Below, piece after piece: positions 42,558 through 51,692 of a stretch of DNA of 64,000 bases. The notes below the pieces were generated by a model. It saw only the letters and a list, made by a program, of their open reading frames with translations. It made no database searches and was not told the origin of the DNA. The DNA lies in NCBI RefSeq assembly GCF_016427535.1, contig NZ_JAELXV010000005.1, forward strand, positions 1 through 64,000. The letters run 5' to 3'. Source of the stretch: Hymenobacter sp. BT559. GTDB taxonomy: Bacteria > Bacteroidota > Bacteroidia > Cytophagales > Hymenobacteraceae. A program made the translations under genes and the position numbers. Positions within the stretch are counted from its first letter, which is position 1. The number at the start of each line of letters is the position of its first letter.

Positions 42558-43769
42558 ATGCGCAATTTCTCTCGCTACGCCCATTGCCTCGCTGGCGGCA
42601 CAGCCCTACTAGCCCTCCTAGGTGGCTGCAACGGCTCTTCTAAAACTGATACCGCGGCCACCGCATCTACCATGACGCCCTCAGCAGATACTACGGCAAC
42701 GGCCGCCGCTGGCCCTAGCTGGGCGCTGCTAGGCTTTGCCAAAGCCGACAGTGCCAACCCCATTATGGGGCCCAGCACCGTAGGCAAGTTCACTGACCCC
42801 ATTCTGAAAAAGGTGGTCTTGTGGGAAGAAAAAGACGTGTTCAACCCCGCCGTAGTAGTGCGCGATGGCAAGGTGTACATGCTGTACCGGGCCGAAAACA
42901 AAATCACCACTTTCGGCAAAGCCTCGCGCGTGGGCCTGGCCAGCAGCACCGATGGCATCCACTTTCAACGCGAGCCAGAGCCGGTGCTCTACCCCGCCAA
43001 CGATGCCCAGAAGAAGTACGAAACTGGTGGCACCGAGGACCCTAGGGTGGTAGAAGACGACAAGGGCACTTACTACATGACCTATACGGCCTACGATGGC
43101 AAGCTAGCCCGCCTGCACGTAGCCTCCTCGCCCGACCTACGCCACTGGACCAAATACGGCAATGCCTTCGGGGGCAAGTACCTAGATAAGTGGAGCAAGT
43201 CAGGCTCCATCGTGTCGCGCTACGAGACCGATGGCCGCATTGTGGCCGCCAAAATCAAGGGCAAATACTGGATGTACTGGGGCGACGCCCAAATCTGGCT
43301 GGCTACTTCAGACGACCTCATTCATTGGACGCCCGTCGAGATGGCGCCCGGCGAGAAGCCCCCCGTGCCCCTACGCGCCCAGGCCCTCACCCTGCCCAAT
43401 CTAAAAGTGGTGCTACCTACCCGCGCCGGCAAGTTCGACAGCGACCTCGTAGAATCTGGCCCACCCGCCATGCTCACCGACCAGGGCATTCGTCTGATTT
43501 ACAATAGCCGCAACATACCCGCCATCGGCGACAAGTCGCTGCCCGAAGGCACTTACACGGCTGCCCAGGCCCTGTTTGACAAAGACGACCCGACCAAGCT
43601 GCTCCAGCGCCTAGACACCTTCTTCATGCGCCCCGAGAAGCCCTACGAAACCACCGGCCAGGTCAACCAAGTGGTGTTTCTGGAAGGGTTAGCGCGCTTT
43701 AAGTCCAAGTGGTTTCTGTATTATGGCACCGCCGATTCGAAGATTGCCGTAGCCGTGCGGCCGCAGTAG
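42558..43769 (+). CDS. GH130-family-like glycoside phosphorylase/hydrolase, lipoprotein
   Basis: A five-bladed beta-propeller enzyme of 403 residues with a lipoprotein signal peptide (GGTALLALLGGCNG). GH130-type landmarks: FNPAVVVRDGKVYMLYRAEN, a GIHF...EPVLYP stretch, TEDPRVVEDDKGTYYMTYTA, and the closing FLYYGTADSKIAVA. GH130 enzymes act on beta-mannosides, by phosphorolysis in cytosolic members and often by hydrolysis in exported ones. Export by a lipoprotein signal makes hydrolysis more likely here. A mannose-containing substrate for the locus is therefore inferred, not shown. Confidence 0.83.
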   Translation: MRNFSRYAHCLAGGTALLALLGGCNGSSKTDTAATASTMTPSADTTATAAAGPSWALLGFAKADSANPIMGPSTVGKFTDPILKKVVLWEEKDVFNPAVVVRDGKVYMLYRAENKITTFGKASRVGLASSTDGIHFQREPEPVLYPANDAQKKYETGGTEDPRVVEDDKGTYYMTYTAYDGKLARLHVASSPDLRHWTKYGNAFGGKYLDKWSKSGSIVSRYETDGRIVAAKIKGKYWMYWGDAQIWLATSDDLIHWTPVEMAPGEKPPVPLRAQALTLPNLKVVLPTRAGKFDSDLVESGPPAMLTDQGIRLIYNSRNIPAIGDKSLPEGTYTAAQALFDKDDPTKLLQRLDTFFMRPEKPYETTGQVNQVVFLEGLARFKSKWFLYYGTADSKIAVAVRPQ

Positions 43770-43833
43770 CCAGGCTGCTGCAAATGCGGAGCCTTCCCTT
43801 TCTTTACAAGTCCCTCTCCCATTCATCCCACCT

Positions 43834-45126
43834 ATGCAACCTACTGCGACCGTTAGCCCACCCGCGAAAGCCCCGTTTACAGAGAAGAAATACATTCCCA
43901 CACTGGTTTTTGTCTCGTCGCTGTTCATGCTTTGGGCCATCGCCATCACGATGGGCGACGTGCTCAATAAGCACTTCCAAAACGTGCTCAACGTAAGCAA
44001 GGCGCAGTCGGGGCTGGTGCAGTTTTCCATCTTTGGGGCGTATGCCGTGATGGGTATTCCGGCCGGCTTGTTCATGAAGCGCTTTGGCTACAAGCGCGGC
44101 GTGCAACTGGGCCTAGGGCTGTATGCGCTAGGGGCCTTCCTATTTGTGCCCGCGGCTAATGCTAGCTCATTTGGCTTCTTCCGCGGCGCGCTGTTTGTGC
44201 TCGCCTGCGGGCTGGCTACGCTGGAAGCTGTAGCGCACCCCTTTATGGCCGCGCTCGGCGACCAGCGCACCAGCGACCAGCGCCTCAACTTCGCGCAGTC
44301 GTTCAACGGCCTCGGGGCAATGATAGGGCCGCTGCTGGGAAGCTACTTCATTCTTAGCGGCGAAAACTCCCACACGGCCGGCGACCTCACTTCGGTAAAA
44401 ACGCTGTACCTGTTTATTGGCAGCGTGATTCTGGCTATTGCCGTGGCGTTTTCCTTCGTGAAAGTGCCTGCTCTACAGGACGCCCACGCCGCTGATGCCC
44501 ACGCCGACACCGAAGCCGGCTTCTACGCAGGCACTGCCGACGCGCCGCCCGCACCTAAGGGCTTGTTGCAGCGAGCGCATTTTCGGTGGGCTTGGCTAGC
44601 GCAGTTTCTCAACGTGGCCGCGCAAGGCGGCACCTGGGCCTTCTTCATTAACTATGGTGTCGAAAAAATGCACTTCACCGATAAGGTAGCCGGCAATTAC
44701 TTCTCTCTATTTATGGGGCTGATGATGGGCGGACGCTTCGTAGGCACCTTCCTCATGCGCTACATAGCCCCTAGTCGGCTGCTAACTGCCTTCGCTCTGG
44801 CTAATGTGCTCATGTGCCTCGTGGTGGCCCAAAGCTGGGGCTGGCCCTCGTTCATAGCGCTGCTGCTGATTAATTTCTTTTTCAGCATCATGTTCCCCAC
44901 TATCTTTTCGCTGGGTATTAAAGACCTAGGGCCCCAGACCCAGCAGGCATCGTCCATCTTAGTAATGGCGGTAGCGGGCGGCGCAGTTTTTCCCTACCTA
45001 ATGGGGAAAATTGCCAACCACGACATTGCGGCGGCCTATTACCTGCCTATTATTTGCTACGCCTTCATCGCGTTGTTTGGGGCGCGGCTCTACCGGGTAG
45101 ATAAAGTAGCCCACCCACGCTTTTAG
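43834..45126 (+). CDS. FHS-family sugar:proton symporter (FucP/NagP-like)
   Basis: A 430-residue inner-membrane carrier with ~12 helices of the fucose/glucose/NAG symporter family. Typical segments are VSSLFMLWAIAITMGDVLN, FMKRFGYKRGVQLGLGLYA, AHPFMAALGDQ and RLNFAQSFNGLGAMIGPLLG. It would import the monosaccharide released by the GH130-like enzyme and completes the polysaccharide locus from SusC inwards. It starts 64 bases after that gene and is followed by a perfect palindrome that separates it from the convergent proC. Confidence 0.9.
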   Translation: MQPTATVSPPAKAPFTEKKYIPTLVFVSSLFMLWAIAITMGDVLNKHFQNVLNVSKAQSGLVQFSIFGAYAVMGIPAGLFMKRFGYKRGVQLGLGLYALGAFLFVPAANASSFGFFRGALFVLACGLATLEAVAHPFMAALGDQRTSDQRLNFAQSFNGLGAMIGPLLGSYFILSGENSHTAGDLTSVKTLYLFIGSVILAIAVAFSFVKVPALQDAHAADAHADTEAGFYAGTADAPPAPKGLLQRAHFRWAWLAQFLNVAAQGGTWAFFINYGVEKMHFTDKVAGNYFSLFMGLMMGGRFVGTFLMRYIAPSRLLTAFALANVLMCLVVAQSWGWPSFIALLLINFFFSIMFPTIFSLGIKDLGPQTQQASSILVMAVAGGAVFPYLMGKIANHDIAAAYYLPIICYAFIALFGARLYRVDKVAHPRF

Positions 45127-45134
45127 CAAAACGA

Positions 45135-45213
45135 ACGCCTGTCATGCGGAGCCCCGCGAAGTATCTCTATCGGTCTGGTAGAGATACTTCGCGGGGCTCC
45201 GCATGACAGGCGT
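45135..45213. repeat. perfect palindromic element (family A)
   Basis: Two exact 34-base arms (45135-45168 and 45180-45213, beginning ACGCCTGTCATGCGGAGCCC) flank an 11-base loop. It separates the convergent FHS-symporter and proC genes, begins 8 bases after the symporter stop, and could act as a strong bidirectional hairpin. Confidence 0.92.
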
Positions 45214-45244
45214 ATTTGTAGGTAGGCTGCCTCTTCTCGGCTGG

Positions 45245-46045
45245 CTATTTACCTAGCTCTTCGGCGCGGTCGCGGGCGGCGGTAGCCCCGGCAATAAGCC
45301 CTTCGCGCACGGCAGTTTGTCCAAAGGCGCGCATGGCTGCTTCGGTGGTGCCGCCCTTCGATGACACGCGGGCTATCCAGTCTTGGCAGCTGAGGCCGGC
45401 CTGGCTGTAAAGCTCCACCGCGCCGCGGAAGGTTTGGCTGACCAGCAGCTCGGCCTCGGCGGGCGCAAAGCCCATTTGGGCGGCGGCGGCCATGAGGGCT
45501 TCCATACAGTAGTACACGTAGGCCGGGCCGCTGCCCGAGATGGCGGTGCTAGCGTCGATGGCAGCTTCGTCTTCTACATACACCGTTTTGCCAGTAGTTG
45601 AGAGCAGGTTTTGTACCTGCACCAGTTCGGCGCGGGTCACTTCATCGGTGCTGGTGAAGGCCGTCATACCCATGCCGATTTGGGCGGGTAGGTTGGGCAT
45701 GGCCCGAATCACTTTGGGGGTACCTAGGGCCTCGCGCAGAGTCTTTATCTGCACCCCCGCCATGATGCTGATGATAACCTGCTGCGGCTGCACCAGCCCG
45801 CGCAACTGCTCAAATAGCGCGCCCGAATCCTGCGGCTTCACGGCCAGAATAATGATATTGACGCCCGGCACGCAGTCTTCGGGCCGGCCCCAGGCAGTAC
45901 CAATTTCGTGAGCGGCCAGCGCCGCTACGCGCTCGGGCGAGCGGGCCAGCAATCGCAAATCGAGGCGTGAGGTAACGTGGGCGCGCACAAAACTGCGGGC
46001 GTAAGTAAGACCCATGTTGCCGCCACCAATGATAAGAATTTTCAT
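45245..46045 (-). CDS. proC: pyrroline-5-carboxylate reductase
   Basis: Reduces pyrroline-5-carboxylate to proline with NAD(P)H in the cytosol. The N-terminal Rossmann loop is ILIIGGGNMGLTYARSF; VIRAMPNLPAQIGMGMTA and the C-terminal dimerization stretch AISGSGPAYVYYCMEAL, GLSCQDWIARVSSKGGTTEAA are family hallmarks. The length of 266 residues is normal and the start is an ATG. It stands alone, convergent with the sugar symporter gene. Confidence 0.96.
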   Translation of the reverse strand: MKILIIGGGNMGLTYARSFVRAHVTSRLDLRLLARSPERVAALAAHEIGTAWGRPEDCVPGVNIIILAVKPQDSGALFEQLRGLVQPQQVIISIMAGVQIKTLREALGTPKVIRAMPNLPAQIGMGMTAFTSTDEVTRAELVQVQNLLSTTGKTVYVEDEAAIDASTAISGSGPAYVYYCMEALMAAAAQMGFAPAEAELLVSQTFRGAVELYSQAGLSCQDWIARVSSKGGTTEAAMRAFGQTAVREGLIAGATAARDRAEELGK

Positions 46046-46207
46046 GACCTAGCGCAGGCCAATGCTTCGGAATGAAGGACCGGCTTGCCTGAAAGTTGAG
46101 GCAAAATTTCTTAGCTATCAAATAGTTGCCTTGTATGCAACTATGATGCAATTGTAACAAAGCTTATTTTGCAACACTGCTACAACAAGCTTGCTACTAG
46201 GCTAGCC

Positions 46208-47347
46208 TTAGACTTTCCATATCCATCGCCGATGGTATAAAAAGTTCAGCACGACCATCCAGATAAGCAAACATACCACTGCGCCGGCTAATGACGCATT
46301 GCGCGGGTCGCTAAAAAATGGGGCGATGCCGCTCTGGTATAGCCACTCTTGTAGGCCCATTTCCTGGCCGCCGGGCCCAGCTAAGTGAAACATCCCGAAC
46401 GTGCGCGAGAGAAGCGCCGACCCCACAAATACTGCAATGGCATTGACCCCAAACGCGATGGCGGGCGTGGCCCAGCGCCGGTAGCCTTGCACGTCGCACA
46501 GCCAGTAGAAGCTAGCCAGTACCACCATCGCCAGCCCACCAGTGAAGAGCACAAAGGAGCTTGTCCAAAGGGCTTTGTTGATGGGAAACCAGATATTCCA
46601 GAGCAGCCCTAGGAGGGCCACCAGTACGCCCGCACCGAGCAGCCCTCGCACTTTGGCCGGGGCCCCTAGGTCGGGGCGCCGCAGCCACTGCGCTGCTAAT
46701 CCGCCTAGTAGGCCGGTACCTAGGGCGGGCAACGTGCCGAGCAGGCCCTCAGGGTCCCAGGTGCGCGACTGCTTCCAGAGGTGCGGCTCCGTAAGCACCA
46801 GGCGGTCGAGCCAGGCACCTAGGTTGGTAGTAGGCTCTAGGTTGGCGGGGCCAACGCCAGGCACGGACACGAGTTGAAGCAGGGCGGCGTAGCCGAACAA
46901 AAAGACAACCAGCAGCACTACGCGCGTGCGCCAGCTAGTTTTCAAATACAGCACGCTGCACCCCAAATACACCAGCCCGATGCGCTGCAACACGCCCAAA
47001 ATCCGCACCGTCGAAAAGTCGAAATGCGGATAGAGCGACGTTAGCAGCCCCAGCCCAAACAACACCGCCGCGCGCCGTAGCACCTGCGCCAACACGGGCC
47101 CTTGTGGTTCGTGGCGCTGCTTTACGCCGGCCAGGGCATAGACCAAGCTGACCCCCACGATGAAGAGGAAGAAGGGAAAAACCAGGTCGGTGGGCGTGCA
47201 GCCGTGCCAGGCGGCGTGCTCTAGCGGCGGGTAGATGTGGCCCCAGTCGCCGGGATTGTTTACCACGGTCATCGCCATCACGGTGAGTCCGCGAAAGACG
47301 TCGAGACTGATGAGGCGGCTAGGGGCGGCGGGAGTAGCAGTGGGCAT
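46208..47347 (-). CDS. HGSNAT/NagX-like membrane acyltransferase
   Basis: A membrane protein of 379 residues with about ten helices. The opening RLISLDVFRGLTVMAMTVVN, the following NNPGDWGHIYPPLEHAAWHG and TDLVFPFFLFIVGVSLVYA are typical of the heparan-alpha-glucosaminide N-acetyltransferase-like (DUF5009/NagX) family. It would transfer an acyl group to an amino sugar across the membrane. The ATG at 47347 is preferred; another ATG at 47365 adds six residues. murQ at 52.9 kb also concerns amino sugars, but the two genes are not adjacent. Confidence 0.85.
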   Translation of the reverse strand: MPTATPAAPSRLISLDVFRGLTVMAMTVVNNPGDWGHIYPPLEHAAWHGCTPTDLVFPFFLFIVGVSLVYALAGVKQRHEPQGPVLAQVLRRAAVLFGLGLLTSLYPHFDFSTVRILGVLQRIGLVYLGCSVLYLKTSWRTRVVLLVVFLFGYAALLQLVSVPGVGPANLEPTTNLGAWLDRLVLTEPHLWKQSRTWDPEGLLGTLPALGTGLLGGLAAQWLRRPDLGAPAKVRGLLGAGVLVALLGLLWNIWFPINKALWTSSFVLFTGGLAMVVLASFYWLCDVQGYRRWATPAIAFGVNAIAVFVGSALLSRTFGMFHLAGPGGQEMGLQEWLYQSGIAPFFSDPRNASLAGAVVCLLIWMVVLNFLYHRRWIWKV

Positions 47348-47399
47348 AGGCAGCGGCGCGCACATGAGCGCAGAAGCTGCAAAGTAGCTTACTAACTAA

Positions 47400-47496
47400 A
47401 AAAGGACTGTCATGCTGACGAAGGAAGCATCTTATCGCGCTGCAATGAGGCATTCGACCTTGATAAGATGCTTCCTTCGTCAGCATGACAGTCCTT
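47400..47496. repeat. palindromic element (family A)
   Basis: Left arm AAAGGACTGTCATGCTGACG (from 47401, continuing to 47436) is the reverse complement of 47462-47496 with a ~25-base loop. It separates two genes on the minus strand (the GHL10 protein and the acyltransferase). Confidence 0.9.
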
Positions 47497-47517
47497 GATT
47501 TAAGGTAACTGCCTAGG

Positions 47518-49359
47518 TTACTTCAAGCCGAACAAGCGAGCGAAGAAGCCGCGGCGCCGCTTTTTCACTGGCTCCTTGGTTTTGACTTTCACTTTCGCAG
47601 CTTCGGCGCGGGCTATTTCACCGGCTACTGGCGAAGCCGGACGGGCAGCGGGCTTGGGTGCGGGCGGGCGCACGGCCACCGGGCGGTGGTCCTGGGCCGG
47701 CATATTGAGCGGCGCGGCGGCTAGCACTTCCACCGGCAGCTTGCCTTCGGAAAACACCCGAAGCGGCGCGCTCTCGTTGTGCAGGCGGTCTACGGCCGTG
47801 AGGAAGTACGCGTAAGCCGTGCCTTGGCGGGCTGTGGTGTCGGCAAAGGTGGCGGGCTGCCCTAGGCCAGTGGGCCGCACCACGGCCAGGATGTGGCGCG
47901 GGTCGGCGGGCGACATGACCTGGCCGCGCTCGAAGCGGTAGAGCACGTAGTAGGCGGCTAGGTCGCCGTCGGCGGCCGGCACGGGGTCGGGCGCCCAGGT
48001 AAGGGTGGCCACGGCGCGGGTGCGGTTGAGCACCATTTCGCGCACCGGGCGCGGGGCCAAACTATCAAGCCAGGGCATGGTGGGCACCAACGCCGGGGCG
48101 CGGTACAAGTCGAGGCGCAGCGAATCGGTGGTGTGCAGTGGGTTATTCAGCAGCGAATTAGCTGAGAAATACACGCTACCCTGCACGTCGTCGGGGTAGT
48201 TGCGGTTGAGGCGCACCTGGCCGGGCAGTTCGCGGGGGTTGCGCCAGGCGGTATCGGAGCGGGTGCTTTCGCGCATGCGGTACATGCCGTGGCCGATGTA
48301 GAGGTGGCGGTCGAAGCGGTTGCGCGCCCACCAATCCACCATCGTGGCGTAGGGCACCAGCTTAAACTTGGTGCTCCAGTACAGCTGCGGCACGATGTAG
48401 TCTATCCAGCCTTGGCGCAGCCACAGCCGCGAATCGGCGTAGAGGTTGGAGTAGCTAGGCTGCCCGGCGCGGGTGTCTGAGCCGTCGGGGTGGGCGCTCT
48501 TATTCATCCACACGCCGAAGGGCGAAATCCCGAATTTCACCCAGCGCTTAGCCGCCCCTATGCTGTCGTGCAGGTCGTGAATGAGCGTGTTCACGTTCTG
48601 GCGGCGCCAATCGGCCAGCCCTAGGTTATCGGGGTTTTGCTCGGCAAAGGCTTGCTCGTCATGAAAGACCTGGCCCACCTCGGGGTACGGGTAGAAGTAA
48701 TCATCAAAGTGGACGCCATCAATGTCGTAGCGGCGCACTACATCAAGTATTACGCGCTTGATGTGAGCGCGCACCTGGGGCAGGCCGGGGTTGTAGAGGT
48801 ACTGCTTGGCGTAGCGGATAAACCACTCGGGGTGCTGGCGCAGCGGGTGGTTGGGGGCCAAGGAGCGCGTCACAGTATCCATGGTGGCCCGGTAGGGATT
48901 GAACCAGGCGTGGAATTCCATGCCGCGCCGGTGCGCCTCGGCAATGAGAAAAGGCAGCGGGTCGTCACCCTCGCTAGGCGCCTTGCCTTGGCGGCCGGTA
49001 AGGTACCGGCTCCAGGGCTCTAAATCAGACTTGTAGAAGGCATCCGACGCGGGCCGAATTTGCACGAACACCGCATTGAGGCCAGCACGCTGGCCGGCGT
49101 CGAGCAGGCGGCGGTACTCGCGGCGGTACACTTCCGGCGATTCGCCGCGCTGGGTGGGCCAGTCAATATTGGCCACTGTGGCAATCCAGAAGGCGCGCAG
49201 CTCGCGCTTGGGTGGGGCCGGCACTTCGGCGGTTTCGAGCAGCACGTCCGCTCGCGTGAGCCTAGGACTAGGCAGGGCGGCCTGGGCCCGCAAGGCCCCC
49301 GGACCAGCCCACGAAAACACAACGAGCAGCAGGCAATAAACTAACGAGAAAGAACGCAT
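47518..49359 (-). CDS. GHL10-type glycosidase-like exported protein
   Basis: A 613-residue exported protein. A signal peptide (MRSFSLVYCLLLVVFSWAG) precedes a TIM-barrel glycosidase-like domain of the GHL10/DUF187 group (about 50-380): RELRAFWIATVANIDWPT, NAVFVQIRPASDAFYKS, EFHAWFNPYRA and YDIDGVHFDDYFYPYP. A fibronectin-like region follows (about 420-530), then a Pro/Lys-rich tail ending RRRGFFARLFGLK. Proteins of this group are linked to cell-wall or surface-glycan turnover. The ATG at 49359 gives the signal peptide; the open frame begins at 49386. Confidence 0.85.
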   Translation of the reverse strand: MRSFSLVYCLLLVVFSWAGPGALRAQAALPSPRLTRADVLLETAEVPAPPKRELRAFWIATVANIDWPTQRGESPEVYRREYRRLLDAGQRAGLNAVFVQIRPASDAFYKSDLEPWSRYLTGRQGKAPSEGDDPLPFLIAEAHRRGMEFHAWFNPYRATMDTVTRSLAPNHPLRQHPEWFIRYAKQYLYNPGLPQVRAHIKRVILDVVRRYDIDGVHFDDYFYPYPEVGQVFHDEQAFAEQNPDNLGLADWRRQNVNTLIHDLHDSIGAAKRWVKFGISPFGVWMNKSAHPDGSDTRAGQPSYSNLYADSRLWLRQGWIDYIVPQLYWSTKFKLVPYATMVDWWARNRFDRHLYIGHGMYRMRESTRSDTAWRNPRELPGQVRLNRNYPDDVQGSVYFSANSLLNNPLHTTDSLRLDLYRAPALVPTMPWLDSLAPRPVREMVLNRTRAVATLTWAPDPVPAADGDLAAYYVLYRFERGQVMSPADPRHILAVVRPTGLGQPATFADTTARQGTAYAYFLTAVDRLHNESAPLRVFSEGKLPVEVLAAAPLNMPAQDHRPVAVRPPAPKPAARPASPVAGEIARAEAAKVKVKTKEPVKKRRRGFFARLFGLK

Positions 49360-49432
49360 CAACGGCAGGCGGGCAGCAAAAATCACGCTGCAAGTTACGC
49401 CGCGCGCGCGCGGGCCGCCGCGGTAGCCTGCC

Positions 49433-50050
49433 TCAATGGTCGCTCTGCACCCCAGCCGGAATGGGTACTACCAGGCGGTTTTCGGCAGGCGGAATGGGAC
49501 ACGAGTAGGCGTGATTATAGGCGCACGATGGATTGTAGGCGCAGTTGAAATCGAGGGTAATCAGCGCAGTACCAGCGGGCGGAATGCGCAGGTCGATGTA
49601 GCGCCCGCCGCCGTAGCTGCCGTGGCCGTTGGTGAGGTCGGTGAAGGGCAAAAACAAGTAGTCGGCAAAACCTGGCTTTTGCATTAGGGCAAGACTTTGG
49701 TACACGGTCAGGCGCTGGGGTTGGCCGTTTAGCTCAAAGCGCAGTTCCCCATACTTGCGGTACATGGGCAGCCGGCTAGTGCTGGTGGGCATGGCGAATG
49801 GCAGGGCCGTGGAATCGCGCACCAGTTTGGCCACCACGCAGTATTGGTAGACTACCGGGTAAAAAGGCAGGCTCTTAAAGGCCGCCCGCTCGGCGGCCGA
49901 CAGCGGCGACTCGGCCGGGTCGCTAAACTCGTGATTGATTTTTTGCTGAAAGGCCGCTACCTGCTGGGCATGAGCGGTGGGCGTGGGCCGCGCCTGCCCC
50001 AGCACACCTAGGGGTAGCAGCGCGGCAGCTACTAAAGCAACAATTTTCAT
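49433..50050 (-). CDS. DUF1684-family exported protein
   Basis: A protein of 205 residues with a signal peptide (IVALVAAALLPLGVLGQ). The family mark is the C-terminal LDFNCAYNPSCAYNHAYSCP followed by PPAENRLVVPI, and the upstream GRYIDLRIP; the preceding LPFTDLTNGHGSYGGG is also conserved. Family function is unknown. The start is an ATG. It runs on the minus strand upstream of the GHL10 gene. Confidence 0.85.
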   Translation of the reverse strand: MKIVALVAAALLPLGVLGQARPTPTAHAQQVAAFQQKINHEFSDPAESPLSAAERAAFKSLPFYPVVYQYCVVAKLVRDSTALPFAMPTSTSRLPMYRKYGELRFELNGQPQRLTVYQSLALMQKPGFADYLFLPFTDLTNGHGSYGGGRYIDLRIPPAGTALITLDFNCAYNPSCAYNHAYSCPIPPAENRLVVPIPAGVQSDH

Positions 50051-50098
50051 GGGCTAAATAACGGCTCCATCAGCGCCATTTTTCACTAAAGCAAGCAC

Positions 50099-50132
50099 AA
50101 AAAAGGCCGCCGCAACAGTAGTTGCAGCGGCC
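50099..50132 (-). terminator. intrinsic terminator after the acidic protein gene
   Basis: AGGCCGC(CGCAAC) pairs with GTTGC(A)GCGGCCT. The minus strand ends in six T. It ends the transcript of the gene at 50160-50468 before the DUF1684 gene. Confidence 0.8.
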
Positions 50133-50159
50133 TCTTACGTAGCTTATCGCCTAGGTCGG

Positions 50160-50468
50160 CTATACCGCGTTGTTGCCCTCTTGGGCGGCGTTGGTCGGTT
50201 TTTCGTCGGCGCGGTCGGGCGTGGTATCGGCGGGCGTCTGCTCGCCGCCTTCGAGGCCGGTGGTCTGGTCCGAGTCGCCGTAGTCGCCGCGGATGCCAGC
50301 GCCGTCGCTACCAGCGAGGTCCGACTGGGTTACAGTTTCGGGGTTGCCGCTGGCGTTGGGGTCTGGGTCAGCGTCTTGGTTGGTGATGGGGCCACCCGTG
50401 CTGGGCACTTTGTTTTCTTCAATGTCAGAAGGACGGCCGGCGTCGGGGGCAGGATTCGGAGTAACCAT
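50160..50468 (-). CDS. hypothetical acidic low-complexity protein
   Basis: A 102-residue product rich in Asp, Pro, Gly, Asn and Thr, with no hydrophobic segment and no cysteine; probably disordered. Sequence blocks include GGPITNQDADPDPNASG and RADEKPTNAAQEGNNAV. I take the ATG at 50468 (MVTPNPAPDAG); the open frame extends to 50540 without a better start. It follows a second protein of the same kind (50556-50852), so the two may be related. No function is proposed. Confidence 0.55.
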   Translation of the reverse strand: MVTPNPAPDAGRPSDIEENKVPSTGGPITNQDADPDPNASGNPETVTQSDLAGSDGAGIRGDYGDSDQTTGLEGGEQTPADTTPDRADEKPTNAAQEGNNAV

Positions 50469-50555
50469 GAGGATGGGGAAGTTAGAATAAGAAAAGGAGG
50501 ATGGGGAATGAGATTTCCGGGCACAGGCGCTTACTCCCATTACCCATTGCGCTCA

Positions 50556-50852
50556 TTACCCTAGGTTGACCTGGCCGATGCTGCTGCCGCTGCTAGCCGT
50601 GCCGCCGCTCACGCCACCGCCCTTGATGGCGCCTTCGTTCTGGTCAGCCGACTCAATGGTGCCGTCTGCTTTATTGGCAGGCACGGCGTCGAGGTTAGTG
50701 GGGCCAGCGTTGCCGCCGCTGCCCGAGTTGTCGTCGGCGTTGCCGCCGTACAGGGCGTCGGGGTTGGTGGGCTCTTGGCGGCCGTCGGGTTGGTATTGGT
50801 CAGACTGCGTGGGCTGGGTAGCCTGGTCTTGCTCGGAGCGGGTGGTAGGCAT
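50556..50852 (-). CDS. hypothetical hydrophilic low-complexity protein
   Basis: A 98-residue hydrophilic product, rich in Gln, Asn, Asp, Gly and Ser, starting MPTTRSEQDQATQPTQ and containing YGGNADDNSGSGGNAG. No signal peptide, membrane helix or cysteine. It resembles its downstream neighbour in composition and size rather than in clear alignment. ATG start. Unknown function; possibly a disordered stress or storage protein, which is a guess. Confidence 0.55.
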   Translation of the reverse strand: MPTTRSEQDQATQPTQSDQYQPDGRQEPTNPDALYGGNADDNSGSGGNAGPTNLDAVPANKADGTIESADQNEGAIKGGGVSGGTASSGSSIGQVNLG

Positions 50853-50984
50853 GGGAGAAAATCGAAAAAGTGAACTGCCCTAGGTGTACGCACAGCGGCG
50901 CGCCTGGTTCAGGCTGGGCCGTATTCCGTTTTTGTCGCCAACTTGGCCGCAGCAACTCTTAATTAGTGCTCCCTCATTCGCCTC

Positions 50985-51692
50985 ATGGCTCGCTTTATCA
51001 CCTATCATCTTGCTGCCACTGCTGCTGCCGGCGCCCCCACCAAGGCTGGGCTTGCGGCAGGCGCAGCCAGCCCTCCCAAACGGTGGCTCCGGCCCCTGGC
51101 CGGCCTGCTGCTGGCTACCAGCAGCCTAGTGCTGTGGCAGTGCCAGCCCGCCACTCCTACCGAGCAATCGGCGGCATCCGCCACGCCGGCCGACTCGCTG
51201 AAGCTCGAAACTGCGGAGGCTACGCCCATTCCCAAGTTTGATACCGAGAGCCCCATTTTGCGACAGCTGGCTCTGCTGCCTGCTGCCGAGCGCAACATTG
51301 CCCCGGCCTCTATGCGCCGGTACCAGCTCCTCACCCGCCGTTTTTGGCTGGCGCACTACTCCACCGATTTTCTACTGAAAGAAGCAAAAACGCCGCCTGC
51401 CAATCTGCCCGTATTTGCGCAGCAAATGGCTCTTACGCAGGGCCATTGGCGCGTGGTGCGCGAAGGCATCGACCAAACCAAGGGCCTCCCCCCTACCATG
51501 GCCGACCACCTCCAACGCATGCAGCAAGTACAAGAAATCCAACGGGCTGCCCTCGGCGACCTGCAGGCCGATGTAACCAACCAGCGCCCCCTAGCGCTCG
51601 ACGCGGCCACCCTAGCAGCCCAGCCACAGGTAGCCAAGCTGCTGGCGCCCTTGCGGCGCAAGCCCGGCCCCATCAGGGTGCAGCTACATTAG
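50985..51692 (+). CDS. hypothetical exported or membrane-anchored protein
   Basis: A protein of 235 residues. A hydrophobic stretch at about 37-54 (LAGLLLATSSLVLWQC) ends at a cysteine, so it may be a lipoprotein with a long basic N-terminus, or a signal anchor. The remainder is helical and rich in Ala, Gln and Leu, with MRRYQLLTRRFWLAHYS near the middle. No family was recognised. The start is an ATG; a Met nearer the hydrophobic part is lacking. Divergent from the low-complexity pair. Confidence 0.6.
   Translation: MARFITYHLAATAAAGAPTKAGLAAGAASPPKRWLRPLAGLLLATSSLVLWQCQPATPTEQSAASATPADSLKLETAEATPIPKFDTESPILRQLALLPAAERNIAPASMRRYQLLTRRFWLAHYSTDFLLKEAKTPPANLPVFAQQMALTQGHWRVVREGIDQTKGLPPTMADHLQRMQQVQEIQRAALGDLQADVTNQRPLALDAATLAAQPQVAKLLAPLRRKPGPIRVQLH

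Noticed and set aside
42558..43769. GH43 assignment for the propeller enzyme
   Set aside because: The segment order (RDGKVYMLYRAEN, TEDPRVV, FLYYGTADS) fits GH130 better than GH43.
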